64,000 bases of DNA from Mangrovimicrobium sp048323675 (GTDB lineage: Bacteria; Pseudomonadota; Gammaproteobacteria; Pseudomonadales; Halieaceae): positions 62,001 to 126,000 of the forward strand of contig NZ_JBLWFK010000005.1 of NCBI RefSeq assembly GCF_048323675.1. Reading direction: 5' to 3'. This document shows positions 36,311 to 45,524 of the stretch, in pieces. How positions within the stretch are numbered: position 1 is the first letter of the stretch; each line of letters starts with the position of its first letter. Below the pieces are notes generated by a model. It was not told the DNA's origin. It saw nothing but the letters and a program-made list of their open reading frames with translations, and ran no database searches. Made by a program: the position numbers and the translations under genes.

Positions 36311-37267
36311 ATGACCGTAAAGCTAGGCGTGGTGATGGACCCCATCGCCGCCATCACCTACAAGAAAGACACCACCCTGGCCATGCTCTGGGCCGCCCAG
36401 GACCGGGGCTGGGAACTGCATTACATGGAACAGTCCGACCTGTTCCTGCGCGACGGCGAGGCGCGGGCGCGCACGACGCCACTGACCGTGTTCCGCGACC
36501 CCCAACGCTGGTACGAATTCGGCGACCCGGTGGACCGCCCGCTGGCGGACCTGGACGTGATACTGATGCGCAAGGACCCGCCCTTCGACAACGAATTCAT
36601 CTATACCACCTACATCCTGGAAGCCGCCGAGCGCCGCGGAACGCTGATCGTCAACCGCTGCCAGGGCCTGCGCGACAGCAATGAAAAGGTGTTCGCCACC
36701 GAGTATCCCCAGTGCTGCCCCCCGGTGCTGGTCAGCCGCGACATGGAGCGCCTGAAAGCCTTCCAGCGCGAACACGGCGATGTCATTTTCAAACCGCTGG
36801 ACGGCATGGGCGGCAGCAACATCTTCCGCGTGCAGCCGGGGGACCCGAACCTCAGCGTGATCCTGGAGTCGCTGACGGCACACGGCACGCACACCATCAT
36901 GGGCCAGAAATTCATCCCCGAAATCACCGAGGGCGACAAGCGGGTGCTGGTGGTCGGCGGCAAGGTCGTCCCCTACTGCCTGGCCCGGGTGCCGCTGGTC
37001 GGCGAGACCCGCGGCAACCTGGCGGCGGGCGGCAGCGGCCGGCCGCAGCCCCTGACGGACCGCGACCGCTGGATTGCCGACCAGGTGGCACCGGCGCTGC
37101 TGGCGCGCGGCATCCTGTTTGCCGGCCTGGATATCATCGGCGACTACCTCACGGAAATTAACGTCACCAGTCCCACCTGCGTGCGCGAGATCGACGCCGG
37201 TTTCGGCACCGACATCGCCGGCGACCTGATGGACTGTATCGCCGGGGAGCTGGCACAGCGGAACTGA
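36311..37267 (+). CDS. gshB: Glutathione synthetase
   Basis: 318 aa ATP-grasp ligase joining gamma-glutamylcysteine and glycine. Seen: KLGVVMDPIAAITYKKD, MRKDPPFDNEFIYTTYILE, the ATP-grasp FKPLDGMGGSNIFRV and the C-terminal EINVTSPTCVREID. It starts the gshB-tonB-algH-ruvX run. The 116-base gap before it has GC-rich inverted segments but no clear promoter. Confidence 0.97.
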   Translation: MTVKLGVVMDPIAAITYKKDTTLAMLWAAQDRGWELHYMEQSDLFLRDGEARARTTPLTVFRDPQRWYEFGDPVDRPLADLDVILMRKDPPFDNEFIYTTYILEAAERRGTLIVNRCQGLRDSNEKVFATEYPQCCPPVLVSRDMERLKAFQREHGDVIFKPLDGMGGSNIFRVQPGDPNLSVILESLTAHGTHTIMGQKFIPEITEGDKRVLVVGGKVVPYCLARVPLVGETRGNLAAGGSGRPQPLTDRDRWIADQVAPALLARGILFAGLDIIGDYLTEINVTSPTCVREIDAGFGTDIAGDLMDCIAGELAQRN

Positions 37268-37276
37268 TCACCGGGC

Positions 37277-38137
37277 ATGTACTACCTGCATCACATCGCC
37301 GCCGAGCAACGCCGCATGCGCTACGCCATCGCGGCGGCGCTGGCTTTGCACGTGGTGGTGGTCTCGGTGGTGTCTTTTCGCGGCCTGGGCGGGACCCCAA
37401 ACGCGCGCCAGATCGAGGTCACCCTGACCACCCGCAACAGTGACCGCAGCCCCGACGACGCCCGGCATATCGCCCAGAGCAACCAACTGGGCAGCGGCCA
37501 GCAGGCGGAGCGCGATAACGTGACTTCCCCGGACGCGGCCCTGCCGCTACCGGACACCTCGCAGCCCCGGTCCGCGCCACCGCGCACCGAGGAAACCGTG
37601 AGCGCCAGTGGCGAACTGCTCTCCTCGGTAGCCGCCGCCCCGCGCTCGGTGACCCCGCGGGAACAGCGCGACCACAACAACCCGGCCCCGGGGCTCAGTC
37701 CCGAAGCGCGGGACCAGCAACAGCAAATGGCTGCCCAGCAGGCCCAGCCGGACCGCCAACTGCGCTCCGAATCCCGCGCCCCGCGGGTGCGCAGGCTGAC
37801 CGGGGTTTCCGCGAAACAGGCCGCGGATGCGGCCTACCTGCTGGACTGGCGGCAGCGGCTGGAAGCGGTCGGCAACAAGTATTACCCGGAGGCCTCCGTG
37901 CGCTACGGCATGTACGGCAACCTCAAACTGCTGGTGGCGATTCGCAGCGACGGCAGCCTGGAGGACGTCAAGGTGCTGGAGTCCTCCGGCTATGCCGTGC
38001 TCGACGAGGCGGCGATCAAGATCGTGCGCATGGCCGCCCCCTACTCGCCGTTTCCCGATGAGCTGGCCGCCACTACCGACATGCTGGAAATCGTCCGCAC
38101 ATGGCAATTCCAGCAGAATGAGCTAGGCTCAAATTGA
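37277..38137 (+). CDS. TonB-family energy transducer
   Basis: 286 aa. A single membrane anchor (about 16-38), a Pro/Gln/Arg-rich periplasmic spacer (about 50-180) and a C-terminal TonB domain (about 195-280; YPEASVRYGMYGNLKLLVAI, LDEAAIKIVRMAAPYSPFP). It would span the periplasm and power outer-membrane receptors, or play the Pseudomonas TonB3-like role linked to type IV pili, since it sits in the gshB-tonB-algH position and pilT/pilU are nearby. No exbB/exbD here. It begins 9 bases after gshB. Confidence 0.9.
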   Translation: MYYLHHIAAEQRRMRYAIAAALALHVVVVSVVSFRGLGGTPNARQIEVTLTTRNSDRSPDDARHIAQSNQLGSGQQAERDNVTSPDAALPLPDTSQPRSAPPRTEETVSASGELLSSVAAAPRSVTPREQRDHNNPAPGLSPEARDQQQQMAAQQAQPDRQLRSESRAPRVRRLTGVSAKQAADAAYLLDWRQRLEAVGNKYYPEASVRYGMYGNLKLLVAIRSDGSLEDVKVLESSGYAVLDEAAIKIVRMAAPYSPFPDELAATTDMLEIVRTWQFQQNELGSN

Positions 38138-38181
38138 CGCGGGGGACATGCCCCCCCGCGGGTAAGGAGCCCGGTTACTCC

Positions 38182-38772
38182 ATGGCGGAACGATTTCACG
38201 CGACAACCTCACGCAGCAGCGACAGCCTCAGGAATCACTTCCTGCTGGCCATGCCCTCGCTGTCCGAAGGCATCTTCTGCCACAGCATCACCTATATCTG
38301 TGAACACGGTGAGAGCGGCGCCATGGGCATCGTCATCAACCAGCCCCTGGAACTCAGCGTGGCGGAGATTTTCGACCACCTGCAGATCGACAGCCTGCGC
38401 GATTTTACCGACGAGCCGGTGCTGGCCGGCGGCCCGGTACAGATCGACCACGGCTTCGTCCTGCACCGCGGCTCGACGGCCCAGTGGGAAGCCAGCCTCA
38501 CCGTCACCGATGAAATCACCCTCACCACCTCGCGCGATATCCTGCGCGCGATCGCCCACGGCAACGGGCCCCAGGAACACCTCATCGCGCTGGGCTATGC
38601 CGGCTGGTCCGCGGGCCAGCTGGAACAGGAACTGGCCTCCAACGCCTGGCTGACCCTGCCGGCGGACAGCGACATCATCTTCCGCACCCCCGCGGAGAAC
38701 CGCCTGGCGGCCGCCGCCGCCCAGCTCGGGATCGACATGAACCTGATTTCCGCCGAAGCGGGGCACGCCTGA
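38182..38772 (+). CDS. algH: YqgE/AlgH family protein
   Basis: 196 aa. The family pattern is clear: LRNHFLLAMPSLSEGIFCHS, YICEHGESGAMGIVINQPLEL, VLAGGPVQIDHGFVLHR, and YAGWSAGQLEQELASNAWL. The molecular role is unsettled (it was linked to alginate control in Pseudomonas). The ATG at 38182 was chosen for its upstream TAAGGAG and the family N-terminus. Its stop overlaps the probable CTG start of ruvX. Confidence 0.93.
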   Translation: MAERFHATTSRSSDSLRNHFLLAMPSLSEGIFCHSITYICEHGESGAMGIVINQPLELSVAEIFDHLQIDSLRDFTDEPVLAGGPVQIDHGFVLHRGSTAQWEASLTVTDEITLTTSRDILRAIAHGNGPQEHLIALGYAGWSAGQLEQELASNAWLTLPADSDIIFRTPAENRLAAAAAQLGIDMNLISAEAGHA

Positions 38773-39194
38773 GCACCATACTCTGTTTCGATTACGGCTT
38801 GCGCCAGATCGGTGTGGCGGTGGGCAACACCCTGCTCGGCACCAGTACGGCCCTGCCGATCCTGCGCGCCCGCGACGGGGTACCCAACTGGGAGGAAGTG
38901 GCCGCCCTGGTAGCCGAATGGCAACCGGCCCTGCTGGTCGTGGGGGAACCCCTCAACATGGATGGCAGCGACAGCGAACTGGCCCAGCGCGCGCGGCGCT
39001 TCGCCGGCCGCCTGCACGGACGCCTGGGGCTGCAGGTCAGCCTGTTTGACGAGCGGCTGAGCAGCCGCGAGGCAAAATCCCTGGCCCGGGAGCAGGGCCA
39101 CCGCGGCGACTACCGGCGCGCGCCGGTGGACAGCGTGGCGGCGGCGCTGATCCTGGAGAGCTGGCTGGCGGAGCAGCCAGCCGCCGATAACTGA
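38769..39194 (+). CDS. ruvX: Holliday-junction-resolvase-like YqgF/RuvX, non-AUG start
   Basis: 141 aa if begun at the CTG at 38769, which overlaps the algH stop (CTGA). The RNase H-fold active site DYGLRQIGVAVG, DERLSSREA and the C-terminal DSVAAALILESWL are those of YqgF/RuvX, which processes 16S rRNA 5' ends. The frame has no ATG, GTG or TTG before the catalytic Asp codon; the first ordinary start, TTG at 38799, would delete that Asp. CTG, or re-initiation after algH, is the best explanation. The pyrR-pyrB-pyrC genes that follow in Pseudomonas are missing. Confidence 0.85.
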   Translation: MSTILCFDYGLRQIGVAVGNTLLGTSTALPILRARDGVPNWEEVAALVAEWQPALLVVGEPLNMDGSDSELAQRARRFAGRLHGRLGLQVSLFDERLSSREAKSLAREQGHRGDYRRAPVDSVAAALILESWLAEQPAADN

Positions 39195-39203
39195 AGCCGA
39201 ATT

Positions 39204-40346
39204 TCAGCGCCGGCCGATAAAGCGCCCGGTATCGTCCTCCTGGTCCATCGACAGGGAAAACTCGCTGCCCTGTGAAGAGCGGCCCTTCTCGTGCATCTTG
39301 ATTGCCAGCCGCACGTCGTTGGCGGAGTCCGCGTAGCGAACCGCGTCCTCGTGGGAGATAAGGCCTTCCTTGTACGCCTTGACCAGCGACTGGTCGAGGG
39401 TCTGCATGCCCAGCTCGGTGGACTTGGCCATCAGGTCCTTGATCAGGTGTACCTCGCCCTTGCGGATATAGTCCGCCACCAGCGGGGTGTTCAGCAGGAT
39501 CTCCACCACCGGGGTGCGGCCCTTGCCGTCCTTGCGCGGCAACAACTGCTGCGCCACCATCGCCTTGAGGTTCAGCGACAGGTCCATCCACACCTGGTTG
39601 TGCTGTTCCGCCGGGAAGAAACTCTGGATGCGATCCAGCGCCTGGTTGGCGTTGTTGGCGTGCAGTGTGCACAGGCAGAGGTGACCGGTCTCGGCGAAGG
39701 TCAGTGCCTGCATCATGGTCTCGGCGGTGCGCACCTCACCGATGAGGATCACGTCCGGCGCCTGGCGCAGGGTGTTCTTCAGGGCGATATCGAAGGATTC
39801 GGTATCCACCCCCACCTCACGCTGGGTGATGATGCACTGGCCGTGCTGGTGCATGTATTCGATCGGGTCCTCGATGGTGATGATGTGGCCGCGGCTGTTG
39901 TGGTTGCGGTAACCCACCATGGACGCCAGCGAGGTCGATTTACCGGTACCGGTCGCGCCGACGAAGATCACCAGCCCGCGCTTGGTCATCGACAGTTCCT
40001 TGATGATCGGCGGCAATCCCAGTTCGTCGACACCGGGGATATCGGTCACGATGCGGCGCAATACCAGGCCGCATTCACCGCGCTGCACAAAACAGCTGAC
40101 ACGGAAGCGTCCCAGGCCCTCGCGGCCGATGGCGAAGTTCAGTTCGTGGTGCGCGAGGAACTCGCGCTGCTGTTTCTCATCCATGGTCGACAGGACGAGG
40201 TCGCGGGCCTCCTCGGAGCTCAGCGGCGTTTCGCGCACCGGGAAAATGGTGCCGTCGACCTTGATGCTGGGCGGCGCACCGGTGGAGATAAAACCGTCCG
40301 AGGCGCCCTCGTCGACCACCCGTTGCAAGAGATCTTCTATTTTCAT
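39204..40346 (-). CDS. pilU: Twitching motility retraction ATPase PilU
   Basis: 380 aa AAA+ secretion ATPase. Walker A GATGTGKST (130-138), Asp box and Walker B (LIGEVRTAETMMQA), and His box (LCLCTLHANNANQA). The extended C-terminal tail and divergent sequence relative to the PilT next door indicate PilU, which assists pilus retraction. The ATG at 40346 was chosen over a GTG at 40352 because AGGAGG lies 8 bases before the ATG and only 2 before the GTG. Confidence 0.93.
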   Translation of the reverse strand: MKIEDLLQRVVDEGASDGFISTGAPPSIKVDGTIFPVRETPLSSEEARDLVLSTMDEKQQREFLAHHELNFAIGREGLGRFRVSCFVQRGECGLVLRRIVTDIPGVDELGLPPIIKELSMTKRGLVIFVGATGTGKSTSLASMVGYRNHNSRGHIITIEDPIEYMHQHGQCIITQREVGVDTESFDIALKNTLRQAPDVILIGEVRTAETMMQALTFAETGHLCLCTLHANNANQALDRIQSFFPAEQHNQVWMDLSLNLKAMVAQQLLPRKDGKGRTPVVEILLNTPLVADYIRKGEVHLIKDLMAKSTELGMQTLDQSLVKAYKEGLISHEDAVRYADSANDVRLAIKMHEKGRSSQGSEFSLSMDQEDDTGRFIGRR

Positions 40347-40424
40347 CTTCACGTCCTCCTGGCAGGCCCTCAGGCACTGCCGCAGCGGCGATTGTCAGTG
40401 CCGCCGCCGGCGTTGCCGGCGCGG

Positions 40425-41459
40425 TTAAAAGTTTTCCGGCATGCGCGCCTTTTCCCGGGCCACTTCCCGGTGAACGACGCGTTTCTCCACCAGTTCTGCA
40501 AGGCACTGGTCGAGCGTCTGCATGCCGAGGGCCTGGCCGGTCTGGATTGCGGAGTACATCTGCGCGACCTTGTCCTCGCGAATGAGGTTACGGATCGCGG
40601 GGGTACCGCGCATGATTTCGTGGGCGGCCACCCGGCCACCGGTGGCCCGCTTCATCAGGGTCTGGGATATCACCGCCTGCAGCGACTCCGACAGCATGGA
40701 GCGCACCATGTCCTTTTCCGCCGCCGGAAATACGTCGATCACCCGGTCGATGGTCTTGGCCGCCGAGGTGGTGTGCAGCGTACCGAATACCAGGTGGCCG
40801 GTTTCCGCGGCGGTCAGCGCCAGCCGGATGGTCTCGAGGTCGCGCATCTCGCCGACCAGGATGATGTCCGGGTCCTCGCGCAGGGCGCTGCGTAGCGCCT
40901 CGGCGAATCCGTGGGTATCCTTGTGGACTTCCCGCTGGTTGACCAGGCATTTCTTCGATTCGTGGACGAATTCGATCGGGTCCTCGATGGTGAGGATGTG
41001 CTCGTACTTGTTGTCGTTGATGAAATCGACCATCGCCGCCAGCGTGGTCGACTTGCCGGAACCGGTCGGGCCGGTGACCAGCACCAGGCCGCGGGGCATC
41101 ATGGAAATATCGCGGAACACCTGGCCCATGCCGAGGTCTTCCATGGTCAGCACCTTGGAGGGAATGGTCCGGAATACGGCGCCGGCGCCGCGGTTCTGGT
41201 TGAAGGCGTTGACCCGGAAACGGGCGACGCCGGGCACTTCGAAGGAGAAGTCGGTCTCGAGGAATTCCTCGTAGTCCTTGCGCTGTTTGTCGTTCATGAT
41301 GTCGTAGATCAACTCATGAACCTGTTTGTGCTCCATCGGCGGCAGGTTGATGCGGCGTATATCGCCGTCGACCCGGATCATCGGGGGCAGCCCCGCCGAC
41401 AGGTGTAGGTCTGACGCTCCCTGCTTGGCGCTGAATGCCAGCAGTTCAGTGATATCCAT
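40425..41459 (-). CDS. pilT: Type IV pilus retraction ATPase PilT
   Basis: 344 aa hexameric ATPase that depolymerises pilin. N-terminal MDITELLAFSAKQGASDLHLSAGL is the PilT hallmark; Walker A GPTGSGKST (130-138), Walker B ILVGEMRDLETI, and the C-terminal AIRNLIREDK motif are present. It precedes pilU by 78 bases on the minus strand. It is divergent from yggS across 136 bases. Confidence 0.97.
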   Translation of the reverse strand: MDITELLAFSAKQGASDLHLSAGLPPMIRVDGDIRRINLPPMEHKQVHELIYDIMNDKQRKDYEEFLETDFSFEVPGVARFRVNAFNQNRGAGAVFRTIPSKVLTMEDLGMGQVFRDISMMPRGLVLVTGPTGSGKSTTLAAMVDFINDNKYEHILTIEDPIEFVHESKKCLVNQREVHKDTHGFAEALRSALREDPDIILVGEMRDLETIRLALTAAETGHLVFGTLHTTSAAKTIDRVIDVFPAAEKDMVRSMLSESLQAVISQTLMKRATGGRVAAHEIMRGTPAIRNLIREDKVAQMYSAIQTGQALGMQTLDQCLAELVEKRVVHREVAREKARMPENF

Positions 41460-41595
41460 ATTTCTCCCCTTTGGTGCGAGCGCAGCCCCTGTGCGCCCCT
41501 ACGCAGCGCGTGCCGACGGTTGCGCCAACTCGTTATTCATTTCCCCAGTATTTGTTGGCTGGCCGTGGGGTAACGGTATCGGCTACCATCCCCGC

Positions 41596-42288
41596 ATGAT
41601 CCAGCCCTCGCTCAAAGACAATATAACAAAGCTGACACAGAGGGTACGTTTAACTGTAGAAATGTGCGGTAGGACACAGGACCGGATAACGCTGCTCGCG
41701 GTGAGCAAAACCCGCCCGGCGAGCGAGCTGCGCGCCGCCTTCGAATACGGCATCGACCAGTTCGGGGAAAACTACCTGAGCGAGGCGCTGGAGAAGATGG
41801 CGGACCTCCAGGACCTGCCCCTGACCTGGCATTTCATCGGCCCCATCCAGTCCAACAAGACCCGCGCCATCGCCGGGCATTTCGCCTGGGTACAGAGCGT
41901 GGATCGGGAAAAGATCGCCCGCCGCCTCGCCGAGCAGCGCCCCGCAGACCTGCCGCCACTGAACGTGTGCATCCAGGTCAACATCTCCGCCGAGGCCAGC
42001 AAGTCCGGCGCCAGTCCCCGTGACCTGCCCGCGCTGGCGCAGTGCATCAGCGAACTGCCGGCCCTGCGCCTGCGCGGGCTGATGGCCATACCGGCGCGCA
42101 GCGACGATCCCGCACAGCGGCGCGCGGTATTCGCCGAACTGCACTCCCTGTATCGCGAACTGCGGGCGGTACATCCATCCGTCGACACCCTGTCCATGGG
42201 GATGTCCGGCGACTTTGCGGAGGCGATAGCGGAGGGCGCCACGCTGCTGCGTATCGGCAGCGCCCTGTTCGGACCGCGCAACGGGTGA
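41596..42288 (+). CDS. yggS: YggS family PLP homeostasis protein
   Basis: 230 aa TIM-barrel protein that binds pyridoxal phosphate without known catalysis and keeps vitamin B6/amino acid pools in balance. The PLP lysine is in LLAVSKTRP; FGENYLSEALEKM, WHFIGPIQSNKTR and LSMGMSGDFAEAI are diagnostic. The ATG at 41596 gives the family N-terminus. Co-transcribed with proC, as in many bacteria. Confidence 0.95.
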   Translation: MIQPSLKDNITKLTQRVRLTVEMCGRTQDRITLLAVSKTRPASELRAAFEYGIDQFGENYLSEALEKMADLQDLPLTWHFIGPIQSNKTRAIAGHFAWVQSVDREKIARRLAEQRPADLPPLNVCIQVNISAEASKSGASPRDLPALAQCISELPALRLRGLMAIPARSDDPAQRRAVFAELHSLYRELRAVHPSVDTLSMGMSGDFAEAIAEGATLLRIGSALFGPRNG

Positions 42289-42359
42289 AACTGACCCGCC
42301 GCAACAGGTATACTGCGTGACTGTTTTTTCCACCACCGCGCAACAATCGCGAGGATAAC

Positions 42360-43181
42360 TTGGACACACCAGTGATCGCCTTTATCGGCGCCGGCAACAT
42401 GGCCACCAGCATTATCGGGGGCCTGGTCGAGAGCGGCACCCCCGCCAGCAGTATCCGCGCCGCCGACCCCTACCCCGAAAGCCTCGAACGCCTGCGCGGG
42501 GTGGCGCCGGTCGCGACCTTTAACGACAACGCCGCGGCGGTCAGCGGGGCGGACGTCATCATCCTGGCGGTCAAACCGCAGGTGATGGGCGAGGTCTGCA
42601 AGGCGCTCGCGCCGGCGCTTGCGGGCAGTGGCGCGCTGGTCATCTCGATTGCCGCCGGTATCAATATCAGCAGCCTGAAAAACTGGCTGGGCGCCGCCAC
42701 CGCGGTGGTGCGCTGCATGCCCAATACCCCCTCGCTGCTGCGCTGCGGCGCCACCGGCCTGTACGCCAGCGCCGAAGTCAGCGAGCAGCAAAAAGCCCAC
42801 GCCGGACAGATTCTCGCGGCGGTGGGGCTGGTCGAGTGGGTCCCCGGCGAGGCCGACCTCGACGCGGTAATCGCCGTCTCCGGTAGCGCCCCGGCCTACT
42901 TCTTCCTGTTCATGGAAGCGATGATCGAAAGCGGCACCCGTATGGGACTGGAGCGCGAGACGGCCACCCGACTGGTGCAACAATCCGCGCTCGGCGCCGC
43001 CCGCATGGCCCTGGAAGACGCAGCCGACCTGGTGGAACTGCGGCGCCGGGTCACCAGCCCCGGGGGTACCACCCAGGCGGCTATCGCCAGTTTCGAGGCC
43101 GCGGGGCTGCGGCAGATTATCGATGAGGCCATGCAGGCGGCGGTGGACCGCTCCGTCGAAATGGCCAGGGAAATGGGATAA
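42360..43181 (+). CDS. proC: Pyrroline-5-carboxylate reductase
   Basis: 273 aa with a TTG start (42360) preceded by GAGG at good spacing. It reduces pyrroline-5-carboxylate to proline. The Rossmann motif IAFIGAGNMATSIIGGL, AVKPQ, RCMPNTPSLL and the C-terminal TSPGGTTQAAIASFE are clear. It lies between yggS and yggT, the common order. Confidence 0.96.
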   Translation: MDTPVIAFIGAGNMATSIIGGLVESGTPASSIRAADPYPESLERLRGVAPVATFNDNAAAVSGADVIILAVKPQVMGEVCKALAPALAGSGALVISIAAGINISSLKNWLGAATAVVRCMPNTPSLLRCGATGLYASAEVSEQQKAHAGQILAAVGLVEWVPGEADLDAVIAVSGSAPAYFFLFMEAMIESGTRMGLERETATRLVQQSALGAARMALEDAADLVELRRRVTSPGGTTQAAIASFEAAGLRQIIDEAMQAAVDRSVEMAREMG

Positions 43182-43187
43182 GCGCGC

Positions 43188-43775
43188 ATGGGAGCGATCA
43201 ACGAAATTACCGTTTACCTGATCCAGACCGCGGTCAGCCTGTACCTCGTCGCCATGCTGCTGCGCTTCCTGCTGCAACTGGTGCGCGCGGATTTCTACAA
43301 CCCCATCTGCCAGTTCCTGGTAAAAATCACCAACCCGCTGGTCATTCCGCTGCGCCGGGTACTGCCGGGTTTCGGCGGTATCGATTTCGCCTCACTGCTG
43401 CTCTCCCTGCTGCTGCAGTTGCTGGCGATCGTCGTGCTGCTGAAACTCTACGGGCTGGGACTGCCGAACATCCTCCTGCTGGTGCTGTGGTCCGCCCTCG
43501 GGCTGGTCGGCCTGGTGGTGAATATCTATTTCTTCGCGCTGCTGGCCATGATCATCCTCAGCTGGATTGCACCGGGCGGCAACAACCCCGCGCTGGTCCT
43601 GCTCTACCAGGTCACCGAACCGGTGATGGCGCCGTTCCGCCGCCTGCTGCCGCCGATGGGCGGCATGGACTTCTCGCCGATCCTGGTCTTCATCCTGATC
43701 AACGTGCTGCAGATCCTGCTGCGCCACATGGCCGGTGCCATTGGCCTGCACCCCGCGCTGGTAATCGGCATCTGA
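43188..43775 (+). CDS. YggT family membrane protein
   Basis: 195 aa with two repeats of the YggT unit, each with two membrane helices. Typical motifs: RADFYNPICQFLVKITNPLVIPLRRVLP, ILSWIAPGG, and YQVTEPVMAPFRRLLPPMGG. The family is associated with cell-envelope and osmotic functions, not precisely known. It starts 6 bases after proC. Confidence 0.92.
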   Translation: MGAINEITVYLIQTAVSLYLVAMLLRFLLQLVRADFYNPICQFLVKITNPLVIPLRRVLPGFGGIDFASLLLSLLLQLLAIVVLLKLYGLGLPNILLLVLWSALGLVGLVVNIYFFALLAMIILSWIAPGGNNPALVLLYQVTEPVMAPFRRLLPPMGGMDFSPILVFILINVLQILLRHMAGAIGLHPALVIGI

Positions 43776-43785
43776 GTCCGGCGCG

Positions 43786-44931
43786 ATGAGTAACGCCGCA
43801 GACAATCGCTCGGTGGGCCTGGTGAGCCCGCAGGTGGCACAGTTTGACGAGCCCCTGACGCTGGCCTGTGGCCGCGTCCTCGACCAGTACCGGCTGGTAT
43901 ATGAAACCTACGGTGAGCTCAACGCCGCACGCAGCAATGCCGTGCTGGTCTGCCACGCCCTCTCCGGGAATCACCACGCCGCGGGCTACCACGAGGGCGA
44001 CACCAAGCCCGGCTGGTGGGAAGAGTGCATCGGACCTGGCAAACCTATCGATACCGAGCGTTTTTTCGTCGTCAGCCTGAACAACCTCGGCGGCTGCCAC
44101 GGCTCAACCGGCCCCACCTCGATCAATCCCGCCACCGGCAAGGCCTGGGGGCCGGATTTCCCCTCGCTGCGCGCCCGCGACTGGGTGCACAGCCAGGCGC
44201 GGCTGGCGGACCGCCTCGGCATCGACTGCTGGGCCGCGGTAGTGGGCGGCAGCCTCGGCGGCATGCAGGCCATGCGCTGGTCGCTGGAATACCCGCAGCG
44301 CCTGAAGCACTGCGTGGTCATCGCCGCGGCGATGAAGCTCTCGGCGCAGAACCTGGCCTTCAACGAGGTCGCCCGCCAGGCGATTCTTTCTGACCCCGAC
44401 TTCGACGAGGGGCGCTACATCTACAACGAACAGATTCCGGCAAAAGGGCTGGCGCTGGCGCGCATGGTGGGGCACATCACCTACCTCTCGGATAACGCCA
44501 TGGCCAACAAGTTTGGCCGCGACCTGCGCTCCGGCAGCTTCAACATGGGCAACGACGAGGGTGTCGAATTCCAGGTGCAGAGCTACCTGCGCTACCAGGG
44601 CAGCCGTTTTTCCGGCAGTTTCGACGCCAATACCTATATCCTGATGACCCGCGCACTGGACTTCTTCGACCTCGCCCGGGAATACGACAACGACCCGGTG
44701 CAGGCTTTCTCCAATGCCCGCTGCAGTTTCATGGTGATGTCCTTCTCCACCGACTGGCGCTTTTCGCCGCAGCGTTCGCGGGAAATCGTCGACGCCCTCA
44801 TCGCCGCCGACCGCCCGGTGAGCTATGTCGACATCGAGGCGGACGAAGGACACGACGCCTTCCTCATGCCGATTCCGCGCTACCTCGCCGCGTTCAGCGC
44901 CTACATGCAGCGCGTGGGGGAAACCACCTGA
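43786..44931 (+). CDS. metX: Homoserine O-acyltransferase
   Basis: 381 aa alpha/beta-hydrolase-fold enzyme acylating homoserine for methionine synthesis. The triad is visible: Ser in VVGGSLGGMQAMRW, Asp in the FSTDWRFSP region and His in EADEGHDAFLMPI. Early motif VCHALSGNHHAAGY. Whether it uses acetyl- or succinyl-CoA cannot be decided with confidence; Pseudomonas-type enzymes next to metW often use succinyl-CoA. Overlaps metW by one base (TGATG). Confidence 0.95.
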   Translation: MSNAADNRSVGLVSPQVAQFDEPLTLACGRVLDQYRLVYETYGELNAARSNAVLVCHALSGNHHAAGYHEGDTKPGWWEECIGPGKPIDTERFFVVSLNNLGGCHGSTGPTSINPATGKAWGPDFPSLRARDWVHSQARLADRLGIDCWAAVVGGSLGGMQAMRWSLEYPQRLKHCVVIAAAMKLSAQNLAFNEVARQAILSDPDFDEGRYIYNEQIPAKGLALARMVGHITYLSDNAMANKFGRDLRSGSFNMGNDEGVEFQVQSYLRYQGSRFSGSFDANTYILMTRALDFFDLAREYDNDPVQAFSNARCSFMVMSFSTDWRFSPQRSREIVDALIAADRPVSYVDIEADEGHDAFLMPIPRYLAAFSAYMQRVGETT

Positions 44932-45524
44932 TGCGCCAGGACCTGACCCACATCCTGCGCTGGATCGCACCGGGCTCCCGGGTACTGGACCTCGGCTGCG
45001 GTTCCGGCGAATTCCTCGCGCTGTTGCGGGAGTCGCGGCAGGTCCGCGGCACCGGCATCGAGATCGACGAGGCCAGTATCACTAACGCCATCGGCCGCGG
45101 CCTCAATATCGTCGAGCAGAACCTCGACGAGGGGCTCGGCAATTTCCCCGACCAGTGTTTCGACACCGTGGTCATGGCCCACGCCCTGCAGGCAGTGCAC
45201 CACCCCGACCGGATTCTCGACGAAATGCTGCGCATCGGCCGGGAGAGCATCGTCACCTTTCCCAATTTCGGCCAGTGGCGCTGCCGCCTGTACCTCGGTG
45301 CGCGCGGCCGCATGCCGGTATCGAAATTCATGCCCTATTCCTGGTATGACACCCCCAACATTCATTTCTGTACGGTGGGCGACTTCGAGGCCCTGTGCCG
45401 TGACAAGGGCATCCGCATCCTGGCCCGGGACTTTATCGGCAGCCCGACCGGCGGCTCATCCCGGCTGGCCAGCCTGTGGCCCAACCTGTTCGCCACCACG
45501 GCGATCTACCACATCACCCGCTGA
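44931..45524 (+). CDS. metW: MetW methionine biosynthesis protein
   Basis: 197 aa methyltransferase-fold protein always paired with metX. SAM-like motif I VLDLGCGSGEFLALL, VVMAHALQAVHHPDRIL, and the characteristic FPNFGQWRCRLYLGARGRMP. Works with MetX in homoserine acylation by an unclear mechanism. Stop abuts the next ATG. Confidence 0.94.
   Translation: MRQDLTHILRWIAPGSRVLDLGCGSGEFLALLRESRQVRGTGIEIDEASITNAIGRGLNIVEQNLDEGLGNFPDQCFDTVVMAHALQAVHHPDRILDEMLRIGRESIVTFPNFGQWRCRLYLGARGRMPVSKFMPYSWYDTPNIHFCTVGDFEALCRDKGIRILARDFIGSPTGGSSRLASLWPNLFATTAIYHITR

Noticed and set aside
38799..39194. TTG start for ruvX
   Set aside because: It removes the catalytic Asp and half of the first conserved motif.
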